Assembly: GCA_045646465.1 (NCBI GenBank)
Contig: JAZRKT010000073.1
Coordinates: forward strand, 1-19,163
Direction: 5' to 3'
Length of the DNA stretch: 19,163 bases
DNA from: UMGS1387 sp045646465
GTDB taxonomy: Bacteria > Bacillota > Clostridia > Oscillospirales > CAG-382
The notes beneath the pieces are model-generated. The model was not told the origin of the DNA. It made no database searches and worked only from the letters and a program-made list of their open reading frames with translations. Positions 1-7,334 of the stretch are shown piece by piece; position 1 is the first letter of the stretch, and each line of letters begins with the position of its first letter. The translations under genes were made by a program, and so were the position numbers.

Positions 1-55
1 AGGCAGCGGACTTTGACTCCGCCATTCGTTGGTTCGAGTCCAACCGTCCCAGCCA
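1..55 (+). tRNA. tRNA-Gln (anticodon UUG), 5' part cut off by window edge
   Basis: The anticodon arm is a 5-bp stem (6-10 with 18-22) around the loop CTTTGAC at 11-17, giving anticodon TTG at 13-15, which reads CAA (glutamine). The T arm is a perfect 5-bp stem (28-32 with 40-44) with loop TTCGAGT. The 3' acceptor strand is 45-51, the discriminator base is G52, and CCA is encoded at 53-55. The acceptor 5' strand and most of the D arm lie outside the window. A terminator follows within a few bases, so this is the last gene of its transcript. Confidence 0.95.
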
Positions 56-86
56 AAAAACAGCAGGTTAAAACCTGCTGTTTTTT
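56..86. terminator. Bidirectional intrinsic terminator between tRNA-Gln and fruK-like gene
   Basis: An 8-bp perfect stem (CAGCAGGT 61-68 with ACCTGCTG 73-80) has a 4-nt loop. It is flanked by an A run on the left and a T run (81-86) on the right. Read on the plus strand it ends the tRNA transcript. Read on the minus strand it is followed by T residues too, so it can also end the convergent kinase transcript, whose stop is at 152. Confidence 0.9.
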
Positions 87-151
87 ATCCATTGCGAAAT
101 AAATGGTATATCATCGCCTTAAGTTGCTTATCATCACGCGAAGGGTTTATC

Positions 152-1042
152 TCACTGCATAAGCTTCTGTATATCATCCAAGCTTGCAAGTACGCTTCTC
201 ATCGCCGTTGCCGCACCGCAGGCATTACCCATCTTCAAGGCATATTCGTATCCTTTTTCAAAGCCAGCAAGAAAGCCTGCAACCACACTGTCGCCTGCTC
301 CAACGGTATTGACGGGTGTTATTTTGTGAGCCTTTACTATATGAACATTCCCGTTTTCATCAGCAAGTATTGCACCTTCTGCCCCCATTGACACAAGTAC
401 ATTGACCGCACCCAGCTTCTGCAGCTGTTTTGCGCCATTTACAATACCGTTTTCGCTGTCAAGTACACAGTCAAGAAGCTCGCACAGTTCTGCCTTGTTG
501 GGCTTTATGAGAAAGGGTCTGAACTTTAAGCAGTTGAGAAGCTTTTTGCCTGTGGTATCAACAACAAGTCTTACTCTTTTTTTAGACAGCATACTGCAAA
601 TGTCCTCGTAAATGCTATCAGGTGAGCCTTTGGGTGCACTGCCTCCTATTACAAGAGTATCGCCGCTTTCAAGACCTTGGAGCTTTTCATACAGCCTTTG
701 TAAATCTTTATTGGAAACGGTAAAGCCCGCTGCGTTTATTTCGGTAATATTCTTGCCTTTGATTTTTACGTTTATTCTTGTATTTCCACTTTTAACGGGG
801 ATAAAATCACAAGCTATTCCCATATTTTTAACCTGATTTTCAAGTTCTTCACCCGTAAAACCGCCAATAAAGCCGAGAGCTGTTGAAGGCACGCCCAGTT
901 CTTTAAGAACGCAGGACACATTTATACCTTTGCCGCCGAAGGTTATGCTTTCTCTTTTGGACCTGTTGGTTTCGCCGAAAAGCACATTTTCACATTCCAT
1001 AACGTAATCAAGGCAGGGGTTGAGTGTAAGTGTATATATCAT
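152..1042 (-). CDS. fruK: 1-phosphofructokinase / tagatose-6-phosphate kinase family (PfkB) sugar kinase
   Basis: This is a 296-residue cytosolic PfkB/ribokinase-fold kinase, close to the usual length of about 300 for FruK and LacC. It shows the N-terminal TLNPCLD element (residues 6-12), the di-glycine substrate loop GGKGIN (36-41), the NTRIN strand (87-91), and the C-terminal anion-hole and catalytic motif NTVGAGDS (245-252), with Asp251 as presumed base. The expected reaction is ATP-dependent phosphorylation of fructose 1-phosphate to fructose 1,6-bisphosphate. Start: ATG at 1040-1042 with an AGAGGG ribosome site at 1048-1053. No PTS fructose transporter or fruR regulator lies beside it, so tagatose-6-phosphate kinase (LacC) is an alternative that sequence alone does not exclude. 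It is transcribed alone, ending at the terminator shared with tRNA-Gln. Confidence 0.88.
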   Translation of the reverse strand: MIYTLTLNPCLDYVMECENVLFGETNRSKRESITFGGKGINVSCVLKELGVPSTALGFIGGFTGEELENQVKNMGIACDFIPVKSGNTRINVKIKGKNITEINAAGFTVSNKDLQRLYEKLQGLESGDTLVIGGSAPKGSPDSIYEDICSMLSKKRVRLVVDTTGKKLLNCLKFRPFLIKPNKAELCELLDCVLDSENGIVNGAKQLQKLGAVNVLVSMGAEGAILADENGNVHIVKAHKITPVNTVGAGDSVVAGFLAGFEKGYEYALKMGNACGAATAMRSVLASLDDIQKLMQ

Positions 1043-1115
1043 TTTATCCCTCTAATTCAAAACAATATTCAAATTTAAGATCTCCGAGAGCCTCGTGAAG
1101 GCTTTAGTCATAAAA

Positions 1116-1134
1116 GGGTACTGCAATTGCACCC
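1116..1134. promoter_or_regulatory. Palindrome upstream of the kinase gene, possible operator
   Basis: A perfect 10-bp palindrome TGCAATTGCA (1122-1131) is nested in an imperfect GGGT...ACCC dyad (1116-1134), about 80 bp upstream of the kinase start. A regulator-binding role is inference. I could not assign a convincing -35/-10 pair for this gene. Confidence 0.25.
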
Positions 1135-1187
1135 ATATTCATAATCAAAATCTTCTTTGCTTTGATTTTTCACAATAATAACATTTA

Positions 1188-1217
1188 AAAACAAGCGGCA
1201 CGATTTTACCCGTGCCG
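1188..1217 (-). terminator. Intrinsic terminator downstream of capD-like gene
   Basis: A 7-bp GC-rich stem (CGGCACG 1196-1202 with CGTGCCG 1211-1217) has an 8-nt loop. On the minus strand it is followed by CTTGTTTTT. It lies directly after the stop codon of the dehydratase gene at 1223, and separates that gene from the kinase downstream. Confidence 0.75.
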
Positions 1218-1222
1218 TTTTA

Positions 1223-3082
1223 TTACTGCTTTTTATACCGATATGTAGGAACAATCTCAGACACAAGCTGCTTTATATCACAACTGTCGTCGTACATAGT
1301 TTCTTTAAGCTCTCCAAGCTTATCAAAGAACCATCTATCGTCAAATTCGATGGGTTTTCCGATATGGATAAGCTTGTTTTCGGTACATTTCATTCCTTCC
1401 TCATCCATAAGAAGCTCTTCAAAAAGCTTTTCTCCTGGACGAAGACCGATAAACTCAATCTTTATATCCTTATCAACCTCATAGCCCATAAGACGTATCA
1501 TATTCTTTGCAAGATCTAAAATCTTGACGGGCTTACCCATATCAAGCACAAAGATTTCTCCACCCTTTGCCATAGCTCCCGCAGTCAGAACAAGTGACAC
1601 AGCTTCGGGAATTGTCATAAAATATCTGATAATATCGGGATGAGTTACCTTGACAGGTCCGCCCTGCTCTATCTGCTTTTTGAAAAGGGGTATTACACTG
1701 CCGTTTGACCCAAGAACGTTTCCAAAGCGCACTGCAACAAATTCCGTCTTACTGCGTCTTGAAAAGCTCTGCACCACCATTTCACACATTCTTTTTGATG
1801 CACCCATAATATTAGTGGGGTTTACTGCTTTATCGGTGGAAATAAGCACGAATCTGCGTGTGCCGTATTTATCAGCCATCTGCGCTGTTTTGAAGGTGCC
1901 GAAAACATTGTTCTTTATCGCTTCGTTGGGGCTATCCTCCATAAGAGGCACGTGCTTATGAGCTGCCGCATGGTAGACAATTTCGGGGCGGTATTTACTG
2001 AAAAGACACTCCATCCTTTTTGAATCGCGCACAGAGCCTATAAGAGCAATTACATTTGCTTCGGGATAATTGGTCTTAAGCTCGTTGAGAATGTCGTATG
2101 CATTATTTTCATAGACATCAAAAATTATAAGCAGCTTCGGTTCATAGGCAACAAGCTGTCTACAAAGCTCGCTTCCGATTGAGCCGCCTCCGCCCGTCAC
2201 AAGAACAACCTTGTCAGTAACGTAGTTCATATTCTGCGATGCTACCAGGTCTATGGGAAGTCTTTCAAGCAGGTCTTCGATTTTTACATCGCTAACCTTT
2301 AAAAGAGAGTTGTCATCCATCTTATTTACAACATCATCAATGGACGGCATTGTTTTAAGCTCACAGCCTGTTTTTGAGCATATATCAAGAATTTCACGTC
2401 TTTCATTTCTGGCAAGGGACGGTATCGCAAAAATTATAACGTCCACTTCATACTTTTTTGCCGCAGAATGGATGTCGTGGCGTGTACCTACAATTTCTAT
2501 GCCGTTAATGAACTTTGACTGCTTTGCTTCCTCGTCGTCAATTACGCATACAACCTTACTGCCTGCAAAGCGGTCGTTGCGGTTAATGTCAGTAATAAGT
2601 ATTCTTGCCGCCTCGCCTGCACCGATAATCATTACATTTTTGCGCTTTGTGCCTTTCATCGGTGAGTTTCTGTGATTGTCATAAACCTTTACGTACAGCT
2701 TTACAAAAAGTCTGGGCACTACCACAAATGCAGTGGAAAGAATGTAGTAAATTATATACACATTAAGATCAAGAGATATGCTTCTGAAAATAATTGCGGC
2801 AAGTATCATAAGAATTGCCGTGAACATAGGTGCAAGAGCAAGCTTTATATAGTCATAGGGACCTGCAAACTGCCACAGCACTCTGTAGGTGTGAGTCGAA
2901 CTCATAACAATCAAGTGTGGGACAATGGCAAGCAAAAACACGTATGCTTCCTTGTCTGCTATGCTTAAAAGAACAGCATCAACGCTGAAATTATTCACCA
3001 GCATAAGAGTAAGCAAAAAGCTTACCACCAATATCATAATATCATACAGTCCCCAGAACAGAATCGAGGATTTACTTTTCAC
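1223..3082 (-). CDS. capD: CapD/WbpM-type membrane nucleotide-sugar 4,6-dehydratase (polysaccharide biosynthesis)
   Basis: With the GTG start the protein has 619 residues, normal for the family. About four N-terminal transmembrane segments (residues ~11-125) are followed by a CoA-binding-like Rossmann domain (IGAGEAAR, 153-160). The extended SDR domain follows: TGGGGSIGSE (296-305, NAD(P) binding), HAAAHKHVPLME (371-382), STDKAVNP (415-422), and MGASK (426-430), where Met replaces the usual catalytic Tyr, as in WbpM-type enzymes. The expected role is UDP-GlcNAc 4,6-dehydration at the inner face of the membrane for capsule, O-glycan or glycoprotein sugars. Start choice: a perfect promoter at 3116-3144 puts the 5' end near 3109, inside an upstream in-frame ATG reading (3172). 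The GTG at 3080-3082 has AGAAGGAG (3092-3099) 9 nt upstream, counted from the SD's 3' end. It stands alone, not in a polysaccharide operon. Confidence 0.9.
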   Translation of the reverse strand: MKSKSSILFWGLYDIMILVVSFLLTLMLVNNFSVDAVLLSIADKEAYVFLLAIVPHLIVMSSTHTYRVLWQFAGPYDYIKLALAPMFTAILMILAAIIFRSISLDLNVYIIYYILSTAFVVVPRLFVKLYVKVYDNHRNSPMKGTKRKNVMIIGAGEAARILITDINRNDRFAGSKVVCVIDDEEAKQSKFINGIEIVGTRHDIHSAAKKYEVDVIIFAIPSLARNERREILDICSKTGCELKTMPSIDDVVNKMDDNSLLKVSDVKIEDLLERLPIDLVASQNMNYVTDKVVLVTGGGGSIGSELCRQLVAYEPKLLIIFDVYENNAYDILNELKTNYPEANVIALIGSVRDSKRMECLFSKYRPEIVYHAAAHKHVPLMEDSPNEAIKNNVFGTFKTAQMADKYGTRRFVLISTDKAVNPTNIMGASKRMCEMVVQSFSRRSKTEFVAVRFGNVLGSNGSVIPLFKKQIEQGGPVKVTHPDIIRYFMTIPEAVSLVLTAGAMAKGGEIFVLDMGKPVKILDLAKNMIRLMGYEVDKDIKIEFIGLRPGEKLFEELLMDEEGMKCTENKLIHIGKPIEFDDRWFFDKLGELKETMYDDSCDIKQLVSEIVPTYRYKKQ

Positions 3083-3115
3083 CTTCAGCACTCCTTCTGT
3101 CATTTTATATTTTTT

Positions 3116-3144
3116 ATTATATACTCCTTTTACGTATTTGTCAA
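3116..3144 (-). promoter_or_regulatory. Consensus SigA promoter of capD-like gene
   Basis: On the minus strand TTGACA (3139-3144) and TATAAT (3116-3121) are both perfect and separated by exactly 17 nt. The predicted transcription start near 3109 lies about 27 nt before the GTG start, leaving just enough leader for the SD at 3092-3099. Confidence 0.85.
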
Positions 3145-3202
3145 GTTTTGAATATAAAGTGTGCAAAATCATTATACCTTTATGTATTTTTTACAAATTC
3201 AC

Positions 3203-3231
3203 TTGACGTATGCCGTGTAATTTGCTATAAT
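3203..3231 (+). promoter_or_regulatory. SigA promoter with extended -10, for the DUF308 gene
   Basis: TTGACG (3203-3208), a 17-nt spacer, then TATAAT (3226-3231), with TG at 3223-3224 forming an extended -10. The start codon is 31 nt downstream. It sits back to back with the capD promoter without overlapping it. Confidence 0.85.
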
Positions 3232-3261
3232 TAAGGAAACAATCAACAAAGGAGCAGGATA

Positions 3262-3870
3262 ATGAAATTTTTCTTTAACACGTTATTCAAAAACGGCATT
3301 ATTGCAACTCTTGCAATGATTGCTTTGGGTTTATTGCTCACATTTTTACCAGGATTCTTTGCAAACACAATCTGCTATATTCTGGGGGTCCTTTGTCTTA
3401 TTGCCTGCCTTTTTTACATTTACAAGGCTGTAAAAAAGGAAAGCACAATTGTTAACGCTCTTTCGGCTCTTGCTTTTCTGACGCTTGGTCTTATTCTTGT
3501 GATTTTCCAGCGCAGCATTTTTGATGCTCTGCCCCTTACTGCAGGCATATGCTTATTGTTCTTCGGTCTTTTAAAGCTGCAGACTGCTTTTGCTTTCAGA
3601 AAGACAAATGCACTTCTTTTCAAAAAGCTTCTTATTCCTTCGGCGATCAATGCCTTGCTTGGTATTCTTCTCATAATTCTAAGATCTCAGGCTACCGACC
3701 TTGTTATAAGAATCATCGGTGTAATTCTCCTTTACTGTGCCTGTGAGAGTATTGTTGTAAAGCTTCTGATTAAGGCAGACGGAAAGCAAGCTACTTCAGG
3801 TAACAGCGGCAAAGAAAACCGGCTTGAGGCAGAATACAGCGACTTCACAGACACACAGGATCAAAACTAA
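3262..3870 (+). CDS. DUF308 / HdeD-like multi-pass membrane protein
   Basis: This 202-residue protein is almost entirely hydrophobic up to residue ~172. It has about six transmembrane helices in three pairs, roughly 12-31, 35-55, 63-82, 88-108, 125-143 and 147-168, which is the paired-helix repeat pattern of the HdeD/DUF308 superfamily. A polar, acidic C-terminal tail (about 30 residues, rich in D/E/Q/N/S) is probably cytosolic. HdeD is linked to acid resistance in Escherichia coli, but the role in Firmicutes is not established, so no function is assigned here. ATG 3262 has AAAGGAG at 3248-3254 (7-nt gap) and a strong promoter just upstream. A terminator follows the stop immediately. Confidence 0.75.
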   Translation: MKFFFNTLFKNGIIATLAMIALGLLLTFLPGFFANTICYILGVLCLIACLFYIYKAVKKESTIVNALSALAFLTLGLILVIFQRSIFDALPLTAGICLLFFGLLKLQTAFAFRKTNALLFKKLLIPSAINALLGILLIILRSQATDLVIRIIGVILLYCACESIVVKLLIKADGKQATSGNSGKENRLEAEYSDFTDTQDQN

Positions 3871-3875
3871 CCCAC

Positions 3876-3913
3876 AAAGGTTGTTGCGCCAAGGTGTGAC
3901 AACCTTTTATTCT
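3876..3913 (+). terminator. Intrinsic terminator after the DUF308 gene
   Basis: A 9-bp perfect stem (AAAGGTTGT 3876-3884 with ACAACCTTT 3899-3907) has a 14-nt loop and a T-rich tail (TTTTATTCTT region). It begins 5 nt after the DUF308 stop. It lies only 19 nt before the next start codon, so any read-through into the NTPase gene would have to pass this hairpin. Confidence 0.8.
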
Positions 3914-3926
3914 TAAATCAACAACT

Positions 3927-6818
3927 ATGACAGACAAACTACTTCTTCACAACACACTTTCTTATTACGGTCTTGATGCAGAAAGCGATAATTCTCACAT
4001 TATCTGCTCCGACGACTGTATTTTTACGAGAATAACCAACCAGCACAGTTTCTCATCGGATAAAACTGCTCACAAAATCAGAACCGCCTTTGAAAAGGGT
4101 TCGCGCTTTGTAATGCTCTCAGGAAAAGAGGGCAGCGGAAAAAGCACGTCTCTGCGTTTCTTTGCGCATACAGCAAAAGACTTGTTCGGTTGTGTGATTT
4201 TTACGGAATTTGACGGTGACAGGTATGTTTTTTACGAATCCGGATTTAATTCCCTTGACGACAGCTATATTGCCGAAAAATGCATCACCAACATATTTTA
4301 CCCAAAAGAGTTTGCAGGTAAAAATTCCAAAAGTCCATATCTTTATAAAAGCACAAAGGAACGCTTACTTAAGCTTGCAGACAGAAATACGCTTATCATT
4401 ATCGACAATCTTAACACCGTGACAATCCCCGTTTTTCTGTATGAGCTTGAAAAATATGGCTTCGGCATACTTATTTGCTGCCGTGAAACCGTACAAGCTC
4501 CCAAGGGTGCAGTTGTCATAAAGCAGGAAAAACAAAATTTTTCCGCATTAAAAACCATTATTGGCACAAAAAAGATCAGCACCAGCTTCAAGGATTTTTG
4601 CAGTATGACAGGTCATTCTCCGATGGCGGTTCAGCTTGCTAAGTGCTTTATTGAAAGCAAGGCTTTTACCCTGTCGGATATTGTTCAAAGCTTTCAAAAG
4701 CTTTGCCGGGACAAAGGTCTTGACTCATCTGTTGATTACATTAAGCTTTTCTACTTTCTTGCAGACTTTTCAAATGGCGAAAAAGAGCTATTAAGAACAC
4801 TTGCCGTTCTTTTACATTTTAAACATCCGATGTTAAAAACGAGCATCGATAAAAACGGTGCTTTTAAAAGAATTCACGCATGCTGTTTTACGTCAAAGTC
4901 TCCCGAAAAATTGTCAAGGCTGATAGATTACGGCTTTATAGGCGAGCTTGTTGACGGCACACTTTATATGGAAAATGCCATAAAGGATTTTGTCCTCAAC
5001 TTTTTGAAGCCAACACAGGCAAACTGTCCCTGCTTTATGAATTACATCAGCAGAAAAACAGATTTTCTCTTAAGTCAATCGGCTAAAAATCTTTCATTTT
5101 CCTTTGTTACCGAGCCTTGCTCTCACATTAAAAATCCGCTTTTCCATCCCGAATTGTACGACGCCTACGCTTATCTGATAAAGGACAAGCCAGACTGTTC
5201 AAGAGTGATTTACAATCTTGTTATGATGCTTACTTCAAGGCAGGATGACAGCGGATGCTTCATATTTTTGAGAAGCGGAGCATTTTACGCATCAATACTT
5301 AAAAATGTTATGTTCGGCGATTATGCAAGGTCGCTTTACCAAAGTGCCGACGATTTATTTCTGTATTCCAAAGCACATACGGCTGAAATTTTCGGTTTGC
5401 TTGATATATTAAGAGTGTGCACCGTATTGATTAAAAATATTTCCGTACAGCACTACAATCAGTATTTACCCATATTCCATCTTTTCAAGGACACCCTTAA
5501 TCAAATCACAAGGTATACCCACGGAAAGTTTTCCGACGAAGATGTACTGTCGGTTTACTGTGACGTTATAAGGCTGTGTGAGGAGAGCTTTTTCTACTTT
5601 AACAATTTTTCGTACAGTACGGGTATGCACCCTGCAAGGTGCAAAATGGATGCAGTTATAGGATACACCGACGAGACTTCATCAAACGTAAAAAACAGTT
5701 GCAGTATTTACGTGCTTCACAGCATTGACGTATTTATGCTTTACGTTGAATTTTACCAACTTGCAAGGTGTTTTAACGCACTTTCTGAAAAAGCTTCCTG
5801 TCCTGCAAAGTACAGCTACAGCCGTGAGCTTACCTCCCGTGCAAAAGACTTTTGCCGTGAGTTTTCGTCATTTTACTGTCGTCTGAGACAGGGCTTTGAT
5901 GTATTCTATGACTTCTACGGGGATAAATACGTCTGCATTGATGTAAAAAAATCCGTTGCCGCAACAGGCTGTGACAAAATTCGTACAATGCTTGAAAAGG
6001 CACAGGAGCTTTCTTCGCTATACTGCGATGACAGTCAAAGCAAATGTTCTGTCTATGCAAAAAATGTTATGAGCACTTTGAAAAGATCAGAGCATTATCT
6101 TTACCTTTCGTCGCTGATTATACATCCCGACTTTCCCGTTTCTCCACAATGTCTTGACTATTTTCAGCAAATGGGCTTTTCGGATTTCATCAAGAAAAAA
6201 GGCAATGACGATACACGCATTATTGCAGAAGCTGTTGCTTCCCATTTAGCTGATAAAAGTGAAAAAAGCAGCTTTTATCTATCTCTGCTTGGGGATTTAC
6301 TAAAAGCTTATGGTAAAGACCTTTGCAATGATGTTGTTTTCGGCGGAATATCCGCAGCGCTTATTGCAAAAGTGTGCAGTATTCTTGAAGAAGCAATTGC
6401 GTTTAACAGAGGCATATCCTTTGCCGTAAGGCAGTTGTCATCCATATGTGAGGACGGCATTTTCACATTATTTTCATATCACAAGGAGTATATTCCCAAG
6501 CTTATGACAAGCGAAATGTGCATTGCTTTTTCATTATACAGGCTGATAACCGGAAAGAAAATCATTTACCCTCCGGAAGAACTGAAGGAAGCGTTTCTCA
6601 GCTTTGTTTACGAGCACATTTCTTTAGGAGGCAATATAAGTCCCGTAGGTTTTAGTTGTTGTGTACGTTTACTGTGCACAAAGCACCGCGCCGTTGAAAT
6701 TATCAACGAAATGCTTTCTCTTGACTTCTTCAACAGCATAACAAAATCAGACTACCATATTATCAGAAGCATAATAACTAATCCAAAAAATGTTAAGATA
6801 AAGAAAAATAAGTGTTGA
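3927..6818 (+). CDS. Large STAND/NB-ARC-like P-loop NTPase, function unknown
   Basis: This is a 963-residue soluble protein. The NTPase core has Walker A GKEGSGKS (66-73), Walker B TLIIIDN (155-161, Asp160), a sensor-like strand ending in Arg (ILICCRE, 181-187), and a GxP-type motif TGHSPMAVQLA (228-238) resembling NB-ARC GLPLAL. A winged-helix-like stretch follows (~285-360). The remaining ~600 residues look helical, with no repeat or domain I recognise, and are rich in Cys (about 38 in all), Phe and Tyr. The order resembles MalT-type STAND regulators, but no LuxR-type HTH ends the protein and no effector domain precedes the NTPase. ATG 3927 is the only start in the open frame (an in-frame stop lies at 3897-3899), yet no Shine-Dalgarno is present and a terminator lies just upstream. 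That suggests weak or leader-dependent translation. A signalling or defence-type role is inference only. Confidence 0.8.
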   Translation: MTDKLLLHNTLSYYGLDAESDNSHIICSDDCIFTRITNQHSFSSDKTAHKIRTAFEKGSRFVMLSGKEGSGKSTSLRFFAHTAKDLFGCVIFTEFDGDRYVFYESGFNSLDDSYIAEKCITNIFYPKEFAGKNSKSPYLYKSTKERLLKLADRNTLIIIDNLNTVTIPVFLYELEKYGFGILICCRETVQAPKGAVVIKQEKQNFSALKTIIGTKKISTSFKDFCSMTGHSPMAVQLAKCFIESKAFTLSDIVQSFQKLCRDKGLDSSVDYIKLFYFLADFSNGEKELLRTLAVLLHFKHPMLKTSIDKNGAFKRIHACCFTSKSPEKLSRLIDYGFIGELVDGTLYMENAIKDFVLNFLKPTQANCPCFMNYISRKTDFLLSQSAKNLSFSFVTEPCSHIKNPLFHPELYDAYAYLIKDKPDCSRVIYNLVMMLTSRQDDSGCFIFLRSGAFYASILKNVMFGDYARSLYQSADDLFLYSKAHTAEIFGLLDILRVCTVLIKNISVQHYNQYLPIFHLFKDTLNQITRYTHGKFSDEDVLSVYCDVIRLCEESFFYFNNFSYSTGMHPARCKMDAVIGYTDETSSNVKNSCSIYVLHSIDVFMLYVEFYQLARCFNALSEKASCPAKYSYSRELTSRAKDFCREFSSFYCRLRQGFDVFYDFYGDKYVCIDVKKSVAATGCDKIRTMLEKAQELSSLYCDDSQSKCSVYAKNVMSTLKRSEHYLYLSSLIIHPDFPVSPQCLDYFQQMGFSDFIKKKGNDDTRIIAEAVASHLADKSEKSSFYLSLLGDLLKAYGKDLCNDVVFGGISAALIAKVCSILEEAIAFNRGISFAVRQLSSICEDGIFTLFSYHKEYIPKLMTSEMCIAFSLYRLITGKKIIYPPEELKEAFLSFVYEHISLGGNISPVGFSCCVRLLCTKHRAVEIINEMLSLDFFNSITKSDYHIIRSIITNPKNVKIKKNKC

Positions 6819-7138
6819 TATGGATGTATGCAATTTCTTTGCAGTAATAAGCGACCACAGCAAGGAAACAGATTATGGCCGCAAGCGAGGTAAAATGCTC
6901 CTTTTACATCTAAGCACGTCTCGGCAACTATATTTGTCCTCCTTCGGGACAAATTGCAATGTACTACGCCATTATTGCTTTCCAAATGATAGGATTTGTT
7001 AAGAATAAGACTTACACCTACCGTCCAGTTGATTACAAGTTTTAGGCTTATTTGGTTTTTATTCTTTTGATTACCTTTAGCAAAGGGAAAGAGGCTGCGG
7101 CAAAACTCGTATTTTGCATAAAAATTATATACAAATAT

Positions 7139-7171
7139 AGGGTCTGTAACAATCGTTTTGCTACAGACCCT
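7139..7171. terminator. Strong hairpin downstream of pgi, possible terminator
   Basis: A 10-bp perfect stem (AGGGTCTGTA 7139-7148 with TACAGACCCT 7162-7171) has a further small inner pairing. On the minus strand, downstream of pgi, the 3' flank is AT-rich (ATATTTGTATATAATTTTTA) but lacks a clean T run. It probably ends pgi transcription; a different RNA-stabilising role is possible. Confidence 0.5.
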
Positions 7172-7231
7172 TTAGTTAACCGTGCACAAAAGACACAAGT
7201 TAAATATAAAGCTTCACATATATCGTACTAA

Positions 7232-7260
7232 GTTTGACCGCTTTGTTTATGCGGTCAAAC
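7232..7260. repeat. Perfect 10-bp inverted repeat in the pgi 3' region
   Basis: GTTTGACCGC (7232-7241) pairs with GCGGTCAAAC (7251-7260) around a 9-nt loop. On the minus strand it lies about 75 nt after the pgi stop. No T tract follows on either strand, so it is described as a hairpin rather than called a terminator. Confidence 0.55.
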
Positions 7261-7334
7261 GGGACAGCTCTCGGATACCTATAGTTGGGTTAACTCCAAA
7301 ATACGGACTCGTGTTTGCTGTCTGGCATTCCCGA

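Larger units (their letters stand above)
6819..7334. other. 516-bp gene-free region between NTPase gene and pgi: decayed coding-like stretch and hairpins
   Basis: No convincing gene lies here. Plus-strand frame 6914-7045 is open for 43 codons and ends ...TYRPVDYKF-stop. Its composition is protein-like, but it has no start or SD and is preceded in the same frame by stops at 6911 and near 6850, so it may be the 3' remnant of a lost gene. Three inverted repeats follow, toward the pgi 3' end: 7139-7171, 7232-7260 and 7260-7333. Confidence 0.5.

Noticed and set aside
3083..3172. Longer N-terminus of the capD-like protein from ATG 3172 or ATG 3103
   Set aside because: A consensus promoter lies inside this stretch, ATG 3103 has no SD, and the GTG at 3080-3082 has a strong SD at the right distance.
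3262..6818. DUF308 gene and NTPase gene as one functional operon
   Set aside because: A strong terminator lies between them and the second gene lacks an SD, so shared function is not supported by the sequence.
6752..6985. 77-codon minus-strand open frame after the NTPase gene
   Set aside because: It overlaps the end of the NTPase gene antisense, has no SD, and has low-complexity composition.
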